64,000 bases of DNA from Streptoalloteichus tenebrarius (GTDB taxonomy: Bacteria > Actinomycetota > Actinomycetes > Mycobacteriales > Pseudonocardiaceae): positions 160,474-224,473 of the forward strand of contig NZ_JAMTCP010000006.1 in assembly GCF_024171885.1 (NCBI RefSeq), given 5' to 3'. Numbering within the stretch: position 1 is the stretch's first letter; each line of letters starts with the position of its first letter. Both the position numbers and the translations under genes were made by a program. This document shows positions 16,094 to 24,240 of the stretch, piece after piece. The notes under the pieces are model-generated. The model was given only the letters and a program-made list of their open reading frames with translations, had not been told where the DNA came from and searched no databases.

Positions 16094-16714
16094 TCACCCT
16101 CGGCTCGGCGACGTCGTCGGCCACTGCGTGACCGCGACGAGCGCGGCCTGCACCGCCAGCGACGACCCCAGCCGCCATCCCAGGGACGACGGCGAGACCC
16201 ACCACGTCACCACGCCACAGCGGACCGGGGTCGGCGGCAGCGGCACGAGCGACCCGGCCGGCAGCACCTCGACACCGGGCACGGTGGCAAGGTCAGGGCG
16301 GAGGGCAGCGCCCGGGGCGACGAAGAAGCGGACGACGCTCGGCGACACCGCGACTGGGCACGGGTTGTGCCGCCATGGCATCGTGTGCGTGGCTGCCATG
16401 GCGACCGTCGTGGGCGCGGTGATCACGTCGAACTTCTCACCCGTGACGGCGAGCACCGACCACGGAGCCGTTCGCCACCACCGCGACACCCGGTACAGGT
16501 CGGACGTCGCCCGCTCGACGGGCAGGACCGGCTCAAGATCACTCACTACTCGGGTGTGGTGGCCGCGGGTGTAGTGGCGTCCGTCCCAGATCGCACCCGG
16601 TAACAGCTTCCACCCGTGACGGGCGTAGTCCACCGCGGCATCCGCCCGGCGCGCCCACGGATGGACCGTCCTGTCCACTCGGCCGTCTCCCGTAGGAGCT
16701 TCGCCACGAGCCAT
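16094..16714 (-). CDS. Primase/polymerase (PrimPol)-like N-terminal domain protein
   Basis: About 206 residues. The core DAAVDYARHGWKLLPGA matches the opening of bifunctional DNA primase/polymerase domains of plasmids and AICEs. Later stretches (WSVLAVTGEKFDVITAP, VRFFVAPGAAL, and LPPTPVRCGVVTWWVSP) also fit that domain. The helicase-like half of full replication proteins is missing, so it is either a stand-alone domain protein or a truncated replication gene. ATG at 16714 is used. A TTG at 16729 preceded by AGGAGG at nine bases is a credible alternative start. It heads the minus-strand element operon. Confidence 0.65.
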   Translation of the reverse strand: MARGEAPTGDGRVDRTVHPWARRADAAVDYARHGWKLLPGAIWDGRHYTRGHHTRVVSDLEPVLPVERATSDLYRVSRWWRTAPWSVLAVTGEKFDVITAPTTVAMAATHTMPWRHNPCPVAVSPSVVRFFVAPGAALRPDLATVPGVEVLPAGSLVPLPPTPVRCGVVTWWVSPSSLGWRLGSSLAVQAALVAVTQWPTTSPSRG

Positions 16715-16804
16715 GTGAGGTTTCGTCAACGCGCCTGCCCTCCTCAATGAGAGACAGAAGGTGATCGAGAGAGACGCGAAGCTAGGACGTTGACAGCAGA
16801 AGAG

Positions 16805-16821
16805 GTTTCCTCAGAGGAAAC
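16805..16821. promoter_or_regulatory. Inverted repeat in the divergent PrimPol/XRE promoter region
   Basis: gtttcct and aggaaac are separated by three bases, 43 bases upstream of the XRE-regulator ATG and about 90 bases upstream of the PrimPol-like gene. Its position suits an operator for the regulator at 16864. Confidence 0.5.
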
Positions 16822-16863
16822 TCGAGGCTGGTGTACCCGTTCGGGCGCACGTACCGTCAGGTC

Positions 16864-18069
16864 ATGACCACTGGCGAGGCACCCCAGATCGGGACGGCCA
16901 TCCGGCGGATGCGCCGCTGGCGCGGCATGACACTCGACGCGCTTGCCGGCCTCAGCGGCCTGAGCAAGGGGTACCTCTCTCGCATCGAGAACGGGCGGCA
17001 GGCGGTCGAGCGGCGTTCGACGCTTGCCAAGATCGCTAATGCTCTGAGGTGTAGCGTCGGCGACCTCACCGGCACCTTCGTGCCCAGCGGCCAAGGCGAC
17101 AGCGATGTGCACGCCGCGATTCCCGACATCCAGTTCGCCTTGGTGACAACCAGCCTTGACCACACACGCGTCGCGCCTCAGCGCCCGGTCACTGAGCTGA
17201 AAGCCGAGACAGCTAGGGTCGCCGACGCACGGCAAGCCTGCGAGTACGTCGAGGTGGGCCGCGCTCTGCCATCGCTTCTGGTTGACCTGCACGCAACCGC
17301 TGTGAAGGGCACCGGAGACGACAGGCATGAAGCCCTACGGTGCTTGGTCCTGGCTTGTCAGGTCACGACTCTGCTCGTCCGCAACCTCGGGGAAGGTTTG
17401 CTCGCGTGGAACGCGGCGCAGCGGGGATGCCAAGCCGCTGACCGCTTGGGCGACCCGCTGTGGGGAGGCGTTGCGGCTTTCGCCTACACGCAGGCGCTCA
17501 TCTCACTGGGTGCCTACGACGAAGCACACGAGCACGCCCGGCAAGCGGCGGAGGGGCTCCGGGCAGACGACGACAAGAGCATCCAGGTCTACGGCACGTC
17601 CATTCTGACCGCCGGCTTCTGCGCCGTCACGGCGGAGTCCGGGCAGGCTGACGCCGAGATCGCTGAGGCGAGGAACCTTGCCCAGCGCGTGGAACACCCG
17701 AACGCGTTCTGGCTGGGATTCAGCACCGCCAACGTCGACCTCTGGCGGATGTCCATCGCGTTGGAAGCAGAGGACCCGGTCGTGGCAGCCGAGGTCGCTG
17801 AGCAACTCGCCCCGGAGACGATCCCGCTGCGGTCTCGCAGGGCGGCGTTCTTCATCGACTACGCCCGGTCCCTGGCAGGACTCCGGCGACCGGACCGGGA
17901 CGTGGTCGAGCTGCTTCGCCGCGCTGAGCAACTCGCGCCGCTGCGTACTCGAAACAACGTCTTCGTCCGGAGCATGGTCACGGAGATGATCGAGCGATCG
18001 CGTCGCGACTCAGGCGGGCGCGAGCTGCTCGGACTGGCCGAACGGATGGGGCTGGTCAGGACCGTCTGA
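16864..18069 (+). CDS. XRE-family regulator with C-terminal TPR-like region
   Basis: A 401-residue protein. Residues about 8-65 form a helix-turn-helix (IGTAIRRMRRWRGMTLDALAGLSGLSKGYLSRIENGRQ). The remaining 330 residues are helical and TPR-like (YTQALISLGAYDEAHEHARQ, LAQRVEHPNAFWLGFS), as in large XRE regulators that sense ligands or proteins. It is transcribed divergently from the element operon with an inverted repeat in between, so it probably controls that operon, including the graspetide genes. ATG at 16864 is preferred to GTG 16831 because the HTH follows at the usual distance. Confidence 0.85.
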   Translation: MTTGEAPQIGTAIRRMRRWRGMTLDALAGLSGLSKGYLSRIENGRQAVERRSTLAKIANALRCSVGDLTGTFVPSGQGDSDVHAAIPDIQFALVTTSLDHTRVAPQRPVTELKAETARVADARQACEYVEVGRALPSLLVDLHATAVKGTGDDRHEALRCLVLACQVTTLLVRNLGEGLLAWNAAQRGCQAADRLGDPLWGGVAAFAYTQALISLGAYDEAHEHARQAAEGLRADDDKSIQVYGTSILTAGFCAVTAESGQADAEIAEARNLAQRVEHPNAFWLGFSTANVDLWRMSIALEAEDPVVAAEVAEQLAPETIPLRSRRAAFFIDYARSLAGLRRPDRDVVELLRRAEQLAPLRTRNNVFVRSMVTEMIERSRRDSGGRELLGLAERMGLVRTV

Positions 18070-18240
18070 GGCGCCGACCCTTCGCCGGTGAACTGGACAT
18101 CGCCGGGGCGCTCTCCGTTCTGCCGCTTCGCTCGTTGGTGGTAGCGCCCCTTGGAACCTGATCCTCACAGTCGCCCTCCTGTGGTTGTGGGGTGCGGCAC
18201 CGGTGACCGGTCAGGGGCGGGGTCAACGAGCCCGCTTGGC
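18070..18240. other. Intergenic region between the two regulators
   Basis: No gene is seen between the XRE and GntR regulators, except for the operator-like repeat at 18241. Confidence 0.3.
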
Positions 18241-18260
18241 TGGCACGTTGGTACGTGCCA
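18241..18260. promoter_or_regulatory. Inverted repeat upstream of the GntR regulator
   Basis: tggcacgt and acgtgcca are separated by four bases, about 130 bases upstream of the GntR-family ATG. GntR regulators bind repeats of this size and usually autoregulate. Partial acgtacca motifs recur at 15344 and 19146. Confidence 0.5.
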
Positions 18261-18386
18261 ACCAATGCAAGTAGTAAAAGGGCGTGTCGGTTCAAGAGGG
18301 GAGTAGACCCGAGGAAGAGCTGAGCAGGCGGCCCCGGGCGAGAGGGTCATGGCAGGTACGTCGGGGCCACACGGATGGAGCAGAGC

Positions 18387-19130
18387 ATGACCAAGTGGCG
18401 GCAGATCGCCGACGCACTCCGCGAGAAGATCGAGGCGGGTGAGTACCGGCCTGGTCAACGACTTCCCACGGAGCCGGAGCTTCAAGAACAGTACGACGTA
18501 AGCCGAAACACCGTGCGTCAGGCTGTGTCTTCGCTCGTCGCCGAGGGCCTGCTTCTGGTCGAGCGCGGTCAGGGGACACGTGTCCGCCCTCGAAGCGAGG
18601 TTCGCCGCTTGGCTCGGTCGCGGCTCTCGCGTGAGGAACGCAAGCAGGGGCGCGGCGCGTTCCTCTCCGATGCGACACAGGCAGGCTTCACGCCGTCTGT
18701 GCAGGTTCGAGTGTCAGTTGGACAGGCTGACACACGCACCGCGGAGCTTCTCCAAATCGCCGAAGGCGACAGTGTCCTTCGCCGTGAGCGGATCATGAGC
18801 GCAGACGGAAGGCCGATGCAGCTCGCCACGTCGCAGCTCCCAAGGTCGATCACCCATGGCATGCAGATCGAAGAGGAGGAATCGGGGCCGGGCGGAACGT
18901 ACGCACGACTGGAAGAAGCAGGCCACCATCTCAGCCATTTCGTCGAGGAAGTCGCGGTGCGCATGCCGTCGGCCGCCGAGGTTGAGACGCTGCAACTGTT
19001 GCCCGGCACACCTGTTTTCGCGATCACGCGCATCGCGTACGCCGGGAGCCCAGCGAAGCCGGTGGAGCTGAACGACATCGTCCTCGCGGGGGATCAGGTC
19101 CGGCTCGTCTACGAGATCCCCGCCGAGTAG
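18387..19130 (+). CDS. GntR-family regulator, HutC/UTRA subfamily
   Basis: A 247-residue regulator. The N-terminal winged helix is clear: WRQIADALREKIEAGEYRPGQRLP, then TEPELQEQYDVSRNTVRQAV and LVERGQGTRV. Residues about 90-247 fit the UTRA effector domain (VGQADTRTAELLQIAEGD, RRERIMSADGRPMQL, PVFAITRIAY). Such regulators control transfer functions on actinomycete integrative elements (the KorSA type), which fits the location. The ATG at 18387 has GGAG seven bases upstream; an in-frame ATG at 18375 is also possible. A hairpin follows the stop. Confidence 0.88.
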   Translation: MTKWRQIADALREKIEAGEYRPGQRLPTEPELQEQYDVSRNTVRQAVSSLVAEGLLLVERGQGTRVRPRSEVRRLARSRLSREERKQGRGAFLSDATQAGFTPSVQVRVSVGQADTRTAELLQIAEGDSVLRRERIMSADGRPMQLATSQLPRSITHGMQIEEEESGPGGTYARLEEAGHHLSHFVEEVAVRMPSAAEVETLQLLPGTPVFAITRIAYAGSPAKPVELNDIVLAGDQVRLVYEIPAE

Positions 19131-19190
19131 CACCGGTAGACGCCCACGTACCAAAACGTCCAACCTCAACCAACCCCCGGCTGTCGAACA

Positions 19191-19223
19191 AACACCCCGC
19201 CGAACCTCGTTCGTCGGGGTGTT
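19191..19223 (+). terminator. Terminator after the GntR regulator
   Basis: A 15-bp stem with one mismatch (19191-19205 with 19209-19223) closes on a 3-base loop, 60 bases beyond the regulator stop. Confidence 0.7.
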
Positions 19224-19365
19224 CACCTTGTCCAGGAAGTCGCTAGTCTCACGCGGTAGCTATCTGACTACTGAGCGCCATCATCGTGTACGGGCTAACC
19301 GAAGACCGGTCAAGGCGGACGAGGTGCCATGCATCAAAACGGACCGCACGAACATAAGGTTTCAC

Positions 19366-20151
19366 ATGAACCTTGGAAGAAGGTTCGCCTCCACCATCCG
19401 AGCGTTTGAACTTGTAATTGTTCCTGGACTGGTTCAGATAGCCGAATACACACGGCACGTTTTCGTCTCTTTGGCGAAGTTTCATCAAACGCCACGCGAC
19501 ACCGACGAAGCGGTTCGTATTCGACTCGAACGGCAACGCGCCCTGTATGACAGTGCGAAACGTATCGAGCTGCTCATGTGCGAGTCTGCCGTTCGGTACT
19601 TCGTCTGTCCACCTGACGTCATGGTGGCCCAGATCGACCGACTCCTCGCGCTGCTCAGTCTACCCACGGTGCGGTTGGGGATCATCCCTCTGGACACGAG
19701 GCTGCCCACTGTCCCCATCAATGGATTTCTCTGGCCGCCTACAATGGCGGCAAGCCACAGTGCCGGCAACCCGGAACAGTGCGTCGAGGTGGGGTCCTGT
19801 CGCACCTCAACCATGGTCCGCGACAGTAAGAACCTCGCTGGGCCGGTCCTGGCGTTCACGCATGGTTCCTGGTCCGCGTTCATCGAGACGGCAAAGTCCG
19901 GTGCCCTCGACCTCGACCAGTGGACCACTAGACGGGCGCCCCCCGGCGAACACGCGTTCGCCGGGGGGGCGCTCGCTGTCTACGGTCAGTCGCGGAAGCT
20001 GACGTGGTGGCTGTGGATGCTGAAGTTCTTCGTCAAGACTGTCCGCAGTGCTCCCACGTTGACCGGATCGTGTTGTAGCCGAGCGGGATCACGCGATCAC
20101 GACGCCCCTTTCCATGCACGAGGATGCAGTCACGGTCGAGGTCGAGGGTGA
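19366..20151 (+). pseudogene. Decayed Scr1-type regulator (DUF5753) fused to DUF397 remnant
   Basis: The frame from about 19366 reads ASTIRAFELVIVPGLVQIAEYTRHVF through LPTVRLGIIPLDTRLP, which matches the DUF5753 effector domain of Scr1-family regulators. The N-terminal HTH that should precede it is missing. After PINGF the frame passes straight into NPEQCVEVGSCRTSTMVRDSKN and GPVLAFTHGSWSAF, a DUF397 protein normally encoded by the next gene. The end of DUF5753 and the gene boundary have been lost. The open frame then runs through a terminator hairpin to 20151, so the real stop has been lost too. Base composition is visibly less GC-rich than in neighbours. Confidence 0.65.
19936..19972 (+). 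terminator. Hairpin at the end of the DUF397 remnant
   Basis: Arms 19936-19951 and 19956-19972 pair over 16 bases with one bulged G. It probably marks the original end of the DUF397 gene. Confidence 0.7.
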
Positions 20152-20705
20152 GCGATCCGATTTCTTTGCGACGCCCGCCGGTATCCCACAGGGTACGCAG
20201 AATAGCCTCGTCTCAACGGTCGACGAAATCTTTTCCTGAGCACGTCGACAACAAGGCCCCATCATCTCATAGGTGACGATGCGGATGTTTTTCCTCGACG
20301 TGTGGCGCCTTCATGGGATGCATGGGGGAGCGGTCAATTTCCCCCTCTTCTTCCAACCAGTTCCAGAAGGTTCGTAGACTCCGGAAGTGAGTGTGCGCGT
20401 TACCCGCGGATGTCTTTCAAGCAACGCCGCATATACGCGCGCATGACCGAGGCGGTCATCTCGGCAGGCGCATACCCAGCGGCGACACTCTTACCTTGGG
20501 GGGTGGTCTGAGCCGATGCCCATTCGCCAAGCTGACGCAACGCGTGCATGTAAATACGAATAGTATTTTCCGACTTGTTGTCGGCGAGCAGGGACCGGCC
20601 CCACTCCTTCGCGATGAGCCCCCACTCACCCGGAGGTAGGGGGATGTAGGCGCCCGAGCGGAGCCGGAGCGTCATCCGTTCGGTACCGAGCAGGACGGTG
20701 GTCAC
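20033..20705 (-). pseudogene. Broken tyrosine recombinase/integrase gene
   Basis: The intact opening (GTG at 20705) encodes a core-binding domain: GEWGLIAKEWGRSLL, SENTIRIYMHALRQLGEW, ending at a TAA at 20400-20402. In the next frame the protein continues as FRSLRTFWNWLEEEGEIDRSPM and MKAPHVEEKHPHR, then stops. After another shift come GKDFVDR, an in-frame TGA, then DEAILRTLWDTGGRRKEIGSL, LDRDCILVHGKGRRDRVIPLGYNT, and a stop at 20033. The LWDTGGRR-EI stretch holds the first catalytic Arg. The C-terminal HxxR and Tyr boxes are gone. At least two frameshifts and an internal stop make it non-functional. It lies next to the tRNA-Ser end of the element, the usual integrase position. Confidence 0.85.
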
Positions 20706-20875
20706 TGGGCCGCCCCCTCAGTCCCGGACAACGCCCCCTCGCCGAGCAGTCGCCGCCGCTGAAGGTGGACCCGCACCGTGTCGAGCGACTTGTCGCCGAA
20801 CCCCAGTGACGTTCGCCACTCCCGCGCCAGGGGCCCCCACTTGGGGGACGGGAACACGTAGTCGATCTTCTTCAT
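20702..20875 (-). pseudogene. Second, truncated integrase N-terminal fragment
   Basis: About 57 codons starting MKKIDYVFPSPKWGPLAREWRT and continuing LGFGDKSLDTVRVHLQRRRLLGE. It resembles the core-binding opening of the following integrase ORF (WGxxAxEWxxSL..NxSxxTIRxY). The TGA overlaps the GTG of that ORF (GTGA). It is either a relic of a duplicated integrase start or a short protein co-translated with it. The fragment lacks all catalytic boxes. Confidence 0.5.
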
Positions 20876-20955
20876 GGTCTCCAACCTGGTGTCGAAGTGT
20901 CACCAGGCGTGTGCACTGGAAGCGCTGTGCCGCTCAACCGTGCACTACGGAAACT

Positions 20956-20989
20956 CCCCTCTGACCCGGGTATCCCCAGGTCAGAGGGG
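20956..20989 (-). terminator. Terminator of tRNA-Ser(TGA)
   Basis: A perfect 11-bp stem (20956-20966 with 20979-20989) starts seven bases beyond the tRNA 3' end. Confidence 0.8.
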
Positions 20990-20995
20990 CCGCAG

Positions 20996-21080
20996 CGGAA
21001 GCGGAGGGATTCGAACCCCCGGACCCTCGCGGGTCTCCCGCTTTCAAGGCGGGTGCATTCGGCCGCTCTGCCACGCTTCC
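20996..21080 (-). tRNA. tRNA-Ser (anticodon TGA)
   Basis: An 85-nt type II tRNA. The acceptor pairs GGAAGCG with CGCTTCC and the discriminator is G. The anticodon stem CCCGC/GCGGG encloses loop CTTGAAA. The variable arm is long and the T loop is TTCGAAT. It decodes UCA serine codons. Its 3' half is partly duplicated at 11405-11453, making it the likely insertion target of the integrative element. Confidence 0.96.
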
Positions 21081-21112
21081 AGGTCCGGGAGCGTAACTGG
21101 CTGCGCGGACAA

Positions 21113-21592
21113 TCAGCAGCCGGAACCCCGGAGGTGACCGATCACACGCTCGAAGATCCGGGCCAGCACGGCCCGCTCCTCCGGATCGAGCAGGTCGATC
21201 AGGTTCTTCCGCACGCCGTCCACGTGGGTGGGGGCGGCGGTCTGGAGCAGCTCCCACCCCTTCCTGGTGAGATGGGCGAACACGCCCCTGCCGTCGCTGG
21301 GGCACTCGGTCCGCTCGACCAGCCCCGCCGCCTCCATCCGCGCGATCTGGTGCGAGACCCGGCTCTTGGACGAGGCGACCGTGCTCGCGAGCTGGCTCAT
21401 CCGCATCCGGTGGTCGGGCTCCTCGGACAGACGCACCAGGATCTCGTAGTCGGCCAACGCCAGGTCGTGCGACTCGGCGAGATCGCGGTGCAACCGGTAC
21501 TCCAGCATCTGACTGCCGACGATGTACGCGCGCCAGGCGCGCATCTCGTCGTCGTCGAGCCAGCGCGGTTCCGATCCAGCGGCAGCGGTCAC
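21113..21592 (-). CDS. MarR-family transcriptional regulator
   Basis: A 159-residue winged-helix regulator. The N-terminal helix (EMRAWRAYIVGSQMLEYRLHRDL) is followed by the DNA-binding region MSQLASTVASSKSRVSHQIARMEAAGLVER and the wing TECPSDGRGVFAHLTRKG. MarR proteins are dimeric repressors released by small aromatic ligands or oxidation. GTG at 21592 follows GGTGGGG. It is divergent from the 5'-nucleotidase gene at 21726, with 130 bases between. Whether it controls that gene is unknown. Confidence 0.9.
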   Translation of the reverse strand: MTAAAGSEPRWLDDDEMRAWRAYIVGSQMLEYRLHRDLAESHDLALADYEILVRLSEEPDHRMRMSQLASTVASSKSRVSHQIARMEAAGLVERTECPSDGRGVFAHLTRKGWELLQTAAPTHVDGVRKNLIDLLDPEERAVLARIFERVIGHLRGSGC

Positions 21593-21725
21593 CCCACCAG
21601 GCTAGGCCCTTCACCGCGGCCGGCCACGGGCTTCGACGTGTTCGCCGCCACGCCCTGGTGCGGGCGGGACAGGGCCGGCACACTCCTGCGCCATGCGCCC
21701 TCTCCGGGCGCGAGGGGAGGAGACC

Positions 21726-23447
21726 ATGGCCCTGTCCGCTCGGCTGCTCCGGCGCGCGTCGGCGCTGGCGGCCGCGCTCGCGCTCGTCGCCGCTCCCGCT
21801 GCTGCCGCCGCCGCCGACCAGGGGAGGGGCGCGGGAGCCGAGGAGATCCGGCTGATCGCGTTCAACGACCTCCACGGGAACCTGGAGCCGCCGTCGGGCT
21901 CGTCGGGGCGGGTGACGTTATCCGACGGCAGCACCGTGGAGGCGGGTGGCGCGGCATACCTCGCGACGCACGTGCGCCGGTTGCGGGAGCAGTCGCGCGC
22001 GTCGGTCGTCCTGTCGGGCGGTGACAACATCGGCGCCTCGCCCCTCGCCTCGGCGTTGTTCCACGACGAGCCCACGATCGAGCTGCTGAACCAGCTCGGC
22101 GTGTCCGCGTCGGCCGTCGGCAACCACGAGCTGGACGAGGGCTACCGCGAACTGCGGCGGGTCCAGCACGGCGGCTGCCATCCCGTCGACGGCTGCCGCT
22201 TCCGCCCCGACTTCCGCGGCGCGCGCTGGCCGTACCTCGCGGCCAACATGACCTTCGCCGACTCGGGCCTTCCCGCCGCGGCCCCGTTCACGGTGACCTG
22301 GGTGCGCGGAGTGCCGGTCGGGGTGATCGGCCTGCCGCTGGAGGGCACGCCGAGCGTCGTGTCGGCCGACGCCGTCAAGGGCCTGCGGTTCGCGGGAGAG
22401 GTGGAGACGATCAACCGCTACGCGGACCTCCTCGACCGGATGGGCGTGCGCTCGATCGTCGTGTTGTTGCACCAGGGGGACAACACCGAGGGCGGCGGTC
22501 CCAACGACTGCCGCACCACGCCGGGGCCGGCGCGCCTCATCGCCGAGAAGGTGACGCCGAAGGTCGACGTCGTGTTCACCGGGCACAGCCACCAGCAGTA
22601 CGTGTGCACCGTGACGGATCCGGCTGGCCAGCCCCGGCCGATGGTGCAGGGCGCCTCGTTCGGCCGGATCCTGTCCGTCGTCGACGTGCGCGTCGACCGG
22701 AGGACCAGGGACGTCATCCGCCCGGCCACCAGGGCGTTCAACCAGGTGGTCACCAGGGACGTCCCCGCCGACAGGGCGGTCGAGGCGCTGGTGGGCGAGG
22801 CGCGGGCGAAGTCGGCGCCGATCGCGAACGAGCGGGTGGGCGCGATCACCGCGGACGTCCCCCGGTCCCCGGTCGCCTCCGGGGAGTCCCCGCTGGGGAA
22901 CCTCCTCGCGGACGCGCAGGTCGAGGCGACGAAGGGCGCGAACGCGCGGATCGCCCTCATGAACCCTGGCGGGGTGCGCGCGGACCTGGTGTTCGCCTCC
23001 TCGGGCGCCGGCGAGGGCGACGGTGTCGTGACCTACGGCGAGGCCTACGCGGTCCAGCCGTTCGGGAACATCCTGCAAACACTCACGCTCACCGGTGCGC
23101 AGCTCAAGGCCGTGCTGGAGCAGCAATGGCAGACGACGCCCGACGGGAAGATCGTCACCCGGGTGCTCCAGCCGTCGGCCGGGCTGCGCTACACGTGGTC
23201 GGCGTCCGCGCCCGTCGGTTCCAAGGTCTCCGGGCTCACGATCGACGGTCAGCCCGTCCTGGCGGACGCGAAGTACCGCGTGACGGTGAACAACTTCCTC
23301 GCTGGAGGCGGCGACGGGTTCACCGAGCTGACCAAGGGAACCGAGGTGACCGGAGGGGCGGTCGACCTGGACGCGTTCCTGGCGTACCTGAGGGCGCGGC
23401 CCGGTGTCGCTCCCCCGCCGACCGACCGGATCTCCGTGGCGGCCTGA
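21726..23447 (+). CDS. Secreted bifunctional metallophosphatase/5'-nucleotidase
   Basis: A 573-residue UshA-type enzyme. Residues 1-33 form a signal peptide (LLRRASALAAALALVAAPAAA). The metallophosphoesterase half shows RLIAFNDLHGNLEP, LSGGDNIGAS, AVGNHELDEG and VFTGHSHQQY, the two-metal ligands. The C-terminal substrate domain shows NPGGVRADL, YGEAYAVQPFGNILQTLTLTG and the terminal GGGDGFTEL. It hydrolyses extracellular nucleotides to nucleosides and phosphate. The ATG at 21726 follows GAGGGGAGGAG. No lipobox or sortase signal, so it is released. A hairpin follows. Confidence 0.93.
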   Translation: MALSARLLRRASALAAALALVAAPAAAAAADQGRGAGAEEIRLIAFNDLHGNLEPPSGSSGRVTLSDGSTVEAGGAAYLATHVRRLREQSRASVVLSGGDNIGASPLASALFHDEPTIELLNQLGVSASAVGNHELDEGYRELRRVQHGGCHPVDGCRFRPDFRGARWPYLAANMTFADSGLPAAAPFTVTWVRGVPVGVIGLPLEGTPSVVSADAVKGLRFAGEVETINRYADLLDRMGVRSIVVLLHQGDNTEGGGPNDCRTTPGPARLIAEKVTPKVDVVFTGHSHQQYVCTVTDPAGQPRPMVQGASFGRILSVVDVRVDRRTRDVIRPATRAFNQVVTRDVPADRAVEALVGEARAKSAPIANERVGAITADVPRSPVASGESPLGNLLADAQVEATKGANARIALMNPGGVRADLVFASSGAGEGDGVVTYGEAYAVQPFGNILQTLTLTGAQLKAVLEQQWQTTPDGKIVTRVLQPSAGLRYTWSASAPVGSKVSGLTIDGQPVLADAKYRVTVNNFLAGGGDGFTELTKGTEVTGGAVDLDAFLAYLRARPGVAPPPTDRISVAA

Positions 23448-23460
23448 CCACGCGTCGACC

Positions 23461-23497
23461 GGCGGGCTCGTGGGTCCTCGCGGCCCACGGGCCCGCC
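23461..23497 (+). terminator. Terminator of the 5'-nucleotidase
   Basis: A 14-bp stem (23461-23474 with 23484-23497, one G-U pair) is followed by TTT, 13 bases past the stop codon. It also faces the convergent MarR gene. Confidence 0.8.
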
Positions 23498-23537
23498 TTT
23501 CTCGTAGCCGGCCCTCCGCGGGTGCCGGCGACCCTGG

Positions 23538-24146
23538 TCAGGCCTGCGTGCTGGTCGGGGTGTCCCCGAGGTGCACCAACAACCGCCGGAGCAGGTCGGC
23601 GAGCTGCCGCTGCCCCGACTCGTCCAGGCCGGACAGGAGCTGCCGCTCCCGGTCCAGGTGGGCGACCACCGCCTCGTCGACCACCTCCCTGCCGCCGGCG
23701 GTGAGCTGGACGAGCACGCCCCTCCGGTCCGTCGGGTCCGGCGCCCGCTCGACCAGACCCCGCTTCTCCAGCCGGTCCAGCCGGTGGGTCATCGTGCCGG
23801 AACTGATCATCATGGTGCTCTGGAGGCGGCCCACGGTCAGCCGGAACGGCTCGCCCGACCTGCGGAGCGCGGCCAGCACGTCGAACTCCCACCCGGACAG
23901 GTCGAAGCGGGCGAAGTTCTGGGCGAGGCCGCGGTCGATCAGGACGGCCAGGCGGCCGAGCCGGCCGACGACCCCGATCGGCGACGGGTCCAGGTCCGGC
24001 CGTTCCCTCCGCCACTGCTCGATGATCGCGGCGACCGCGTCCTCGAACGGGCTCTGCCGCCGCCGTCGTCCCCGCTGTTGACCCGTCCCCGCCGGCTCCT
24101 GGCCCTGCGGGGCCGGCCCCGGGTCTCCGTTCACACCTTCGCGCAC
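23538..24146 (-). CDS. MarR-family regulator divergent from an EamA transporter
   Basis: A 202-residue winged-helix repressor. The N-terminus (about 35 residues) is a Gly/Gln/Arg-rich low-complexity tail. Then come WEFDVLAALRRSGEPFRLT, VGRLQSTMMISSGTMTHRLDRLEKRGLVER and the wing APDPTDRRGVLVQLTAGG. The order fits the larger MarR regulators of actinomycetes. GTG at 24146 is the start with best spacing to coding bias. The divergent spacer contains three 12-bp palindromes, so it very likely represses itself and the transporter at 24241. Confidence 0.88.
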   Translation of the reverse strand: MREGVNGDPGPAPQGQEPAGTGQQRGRRRRQSPFEDAVAAIIEQWRRERPDLDPSPIGVVGRLGRLAVLIDRGLAQNFARFDLSGWEFDVLAALRRSGEPFRLTVGRLQSTMMISSGTMTHRLDRLEKRGLVERAPDPTDRRGVLVQLTAGGREVVDEAVVAHLDRERQLLSGLDESGQRQLADLLRRLLVHLGDTPTSTQA

Positions 24147-24173
24147 ATTCCCATTCTGCACGGCGTCGAGTTT

Positions 24174-24232
24174 CTTGACATCGAGGCACCCGTGCGCCCA
24201 CACTCCTCGACGTCGAGAAACTCGAATTCGAG
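24174..24232. promoter_or_regulatory. Three MarR-type palindromes in the marR/eamA spacer
   Basis: cttgacatcgag (24174-24185, imperfect), ctcgacgtcgag (24206-24217, perfect) and ctcgaattcgag (24221-24232, perfect) share the half-site CTyGA. A longer flanking inverted repeat (tcgagtttct / agaaactcga) pairs the first two. The last site is eight bases before the EamA ATG, overlapping its ribosome binding site. Confidence 0.7.
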
Positions 24233-24240
24233 AGGACGTC

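Noticed and set aside
16831..16863. GTG at 16831 as start of the XRE regulator
   Set aside because: It would add 11 residues before the HTH without a better ribosome binding site; the ATG at 16864 fits the family start.
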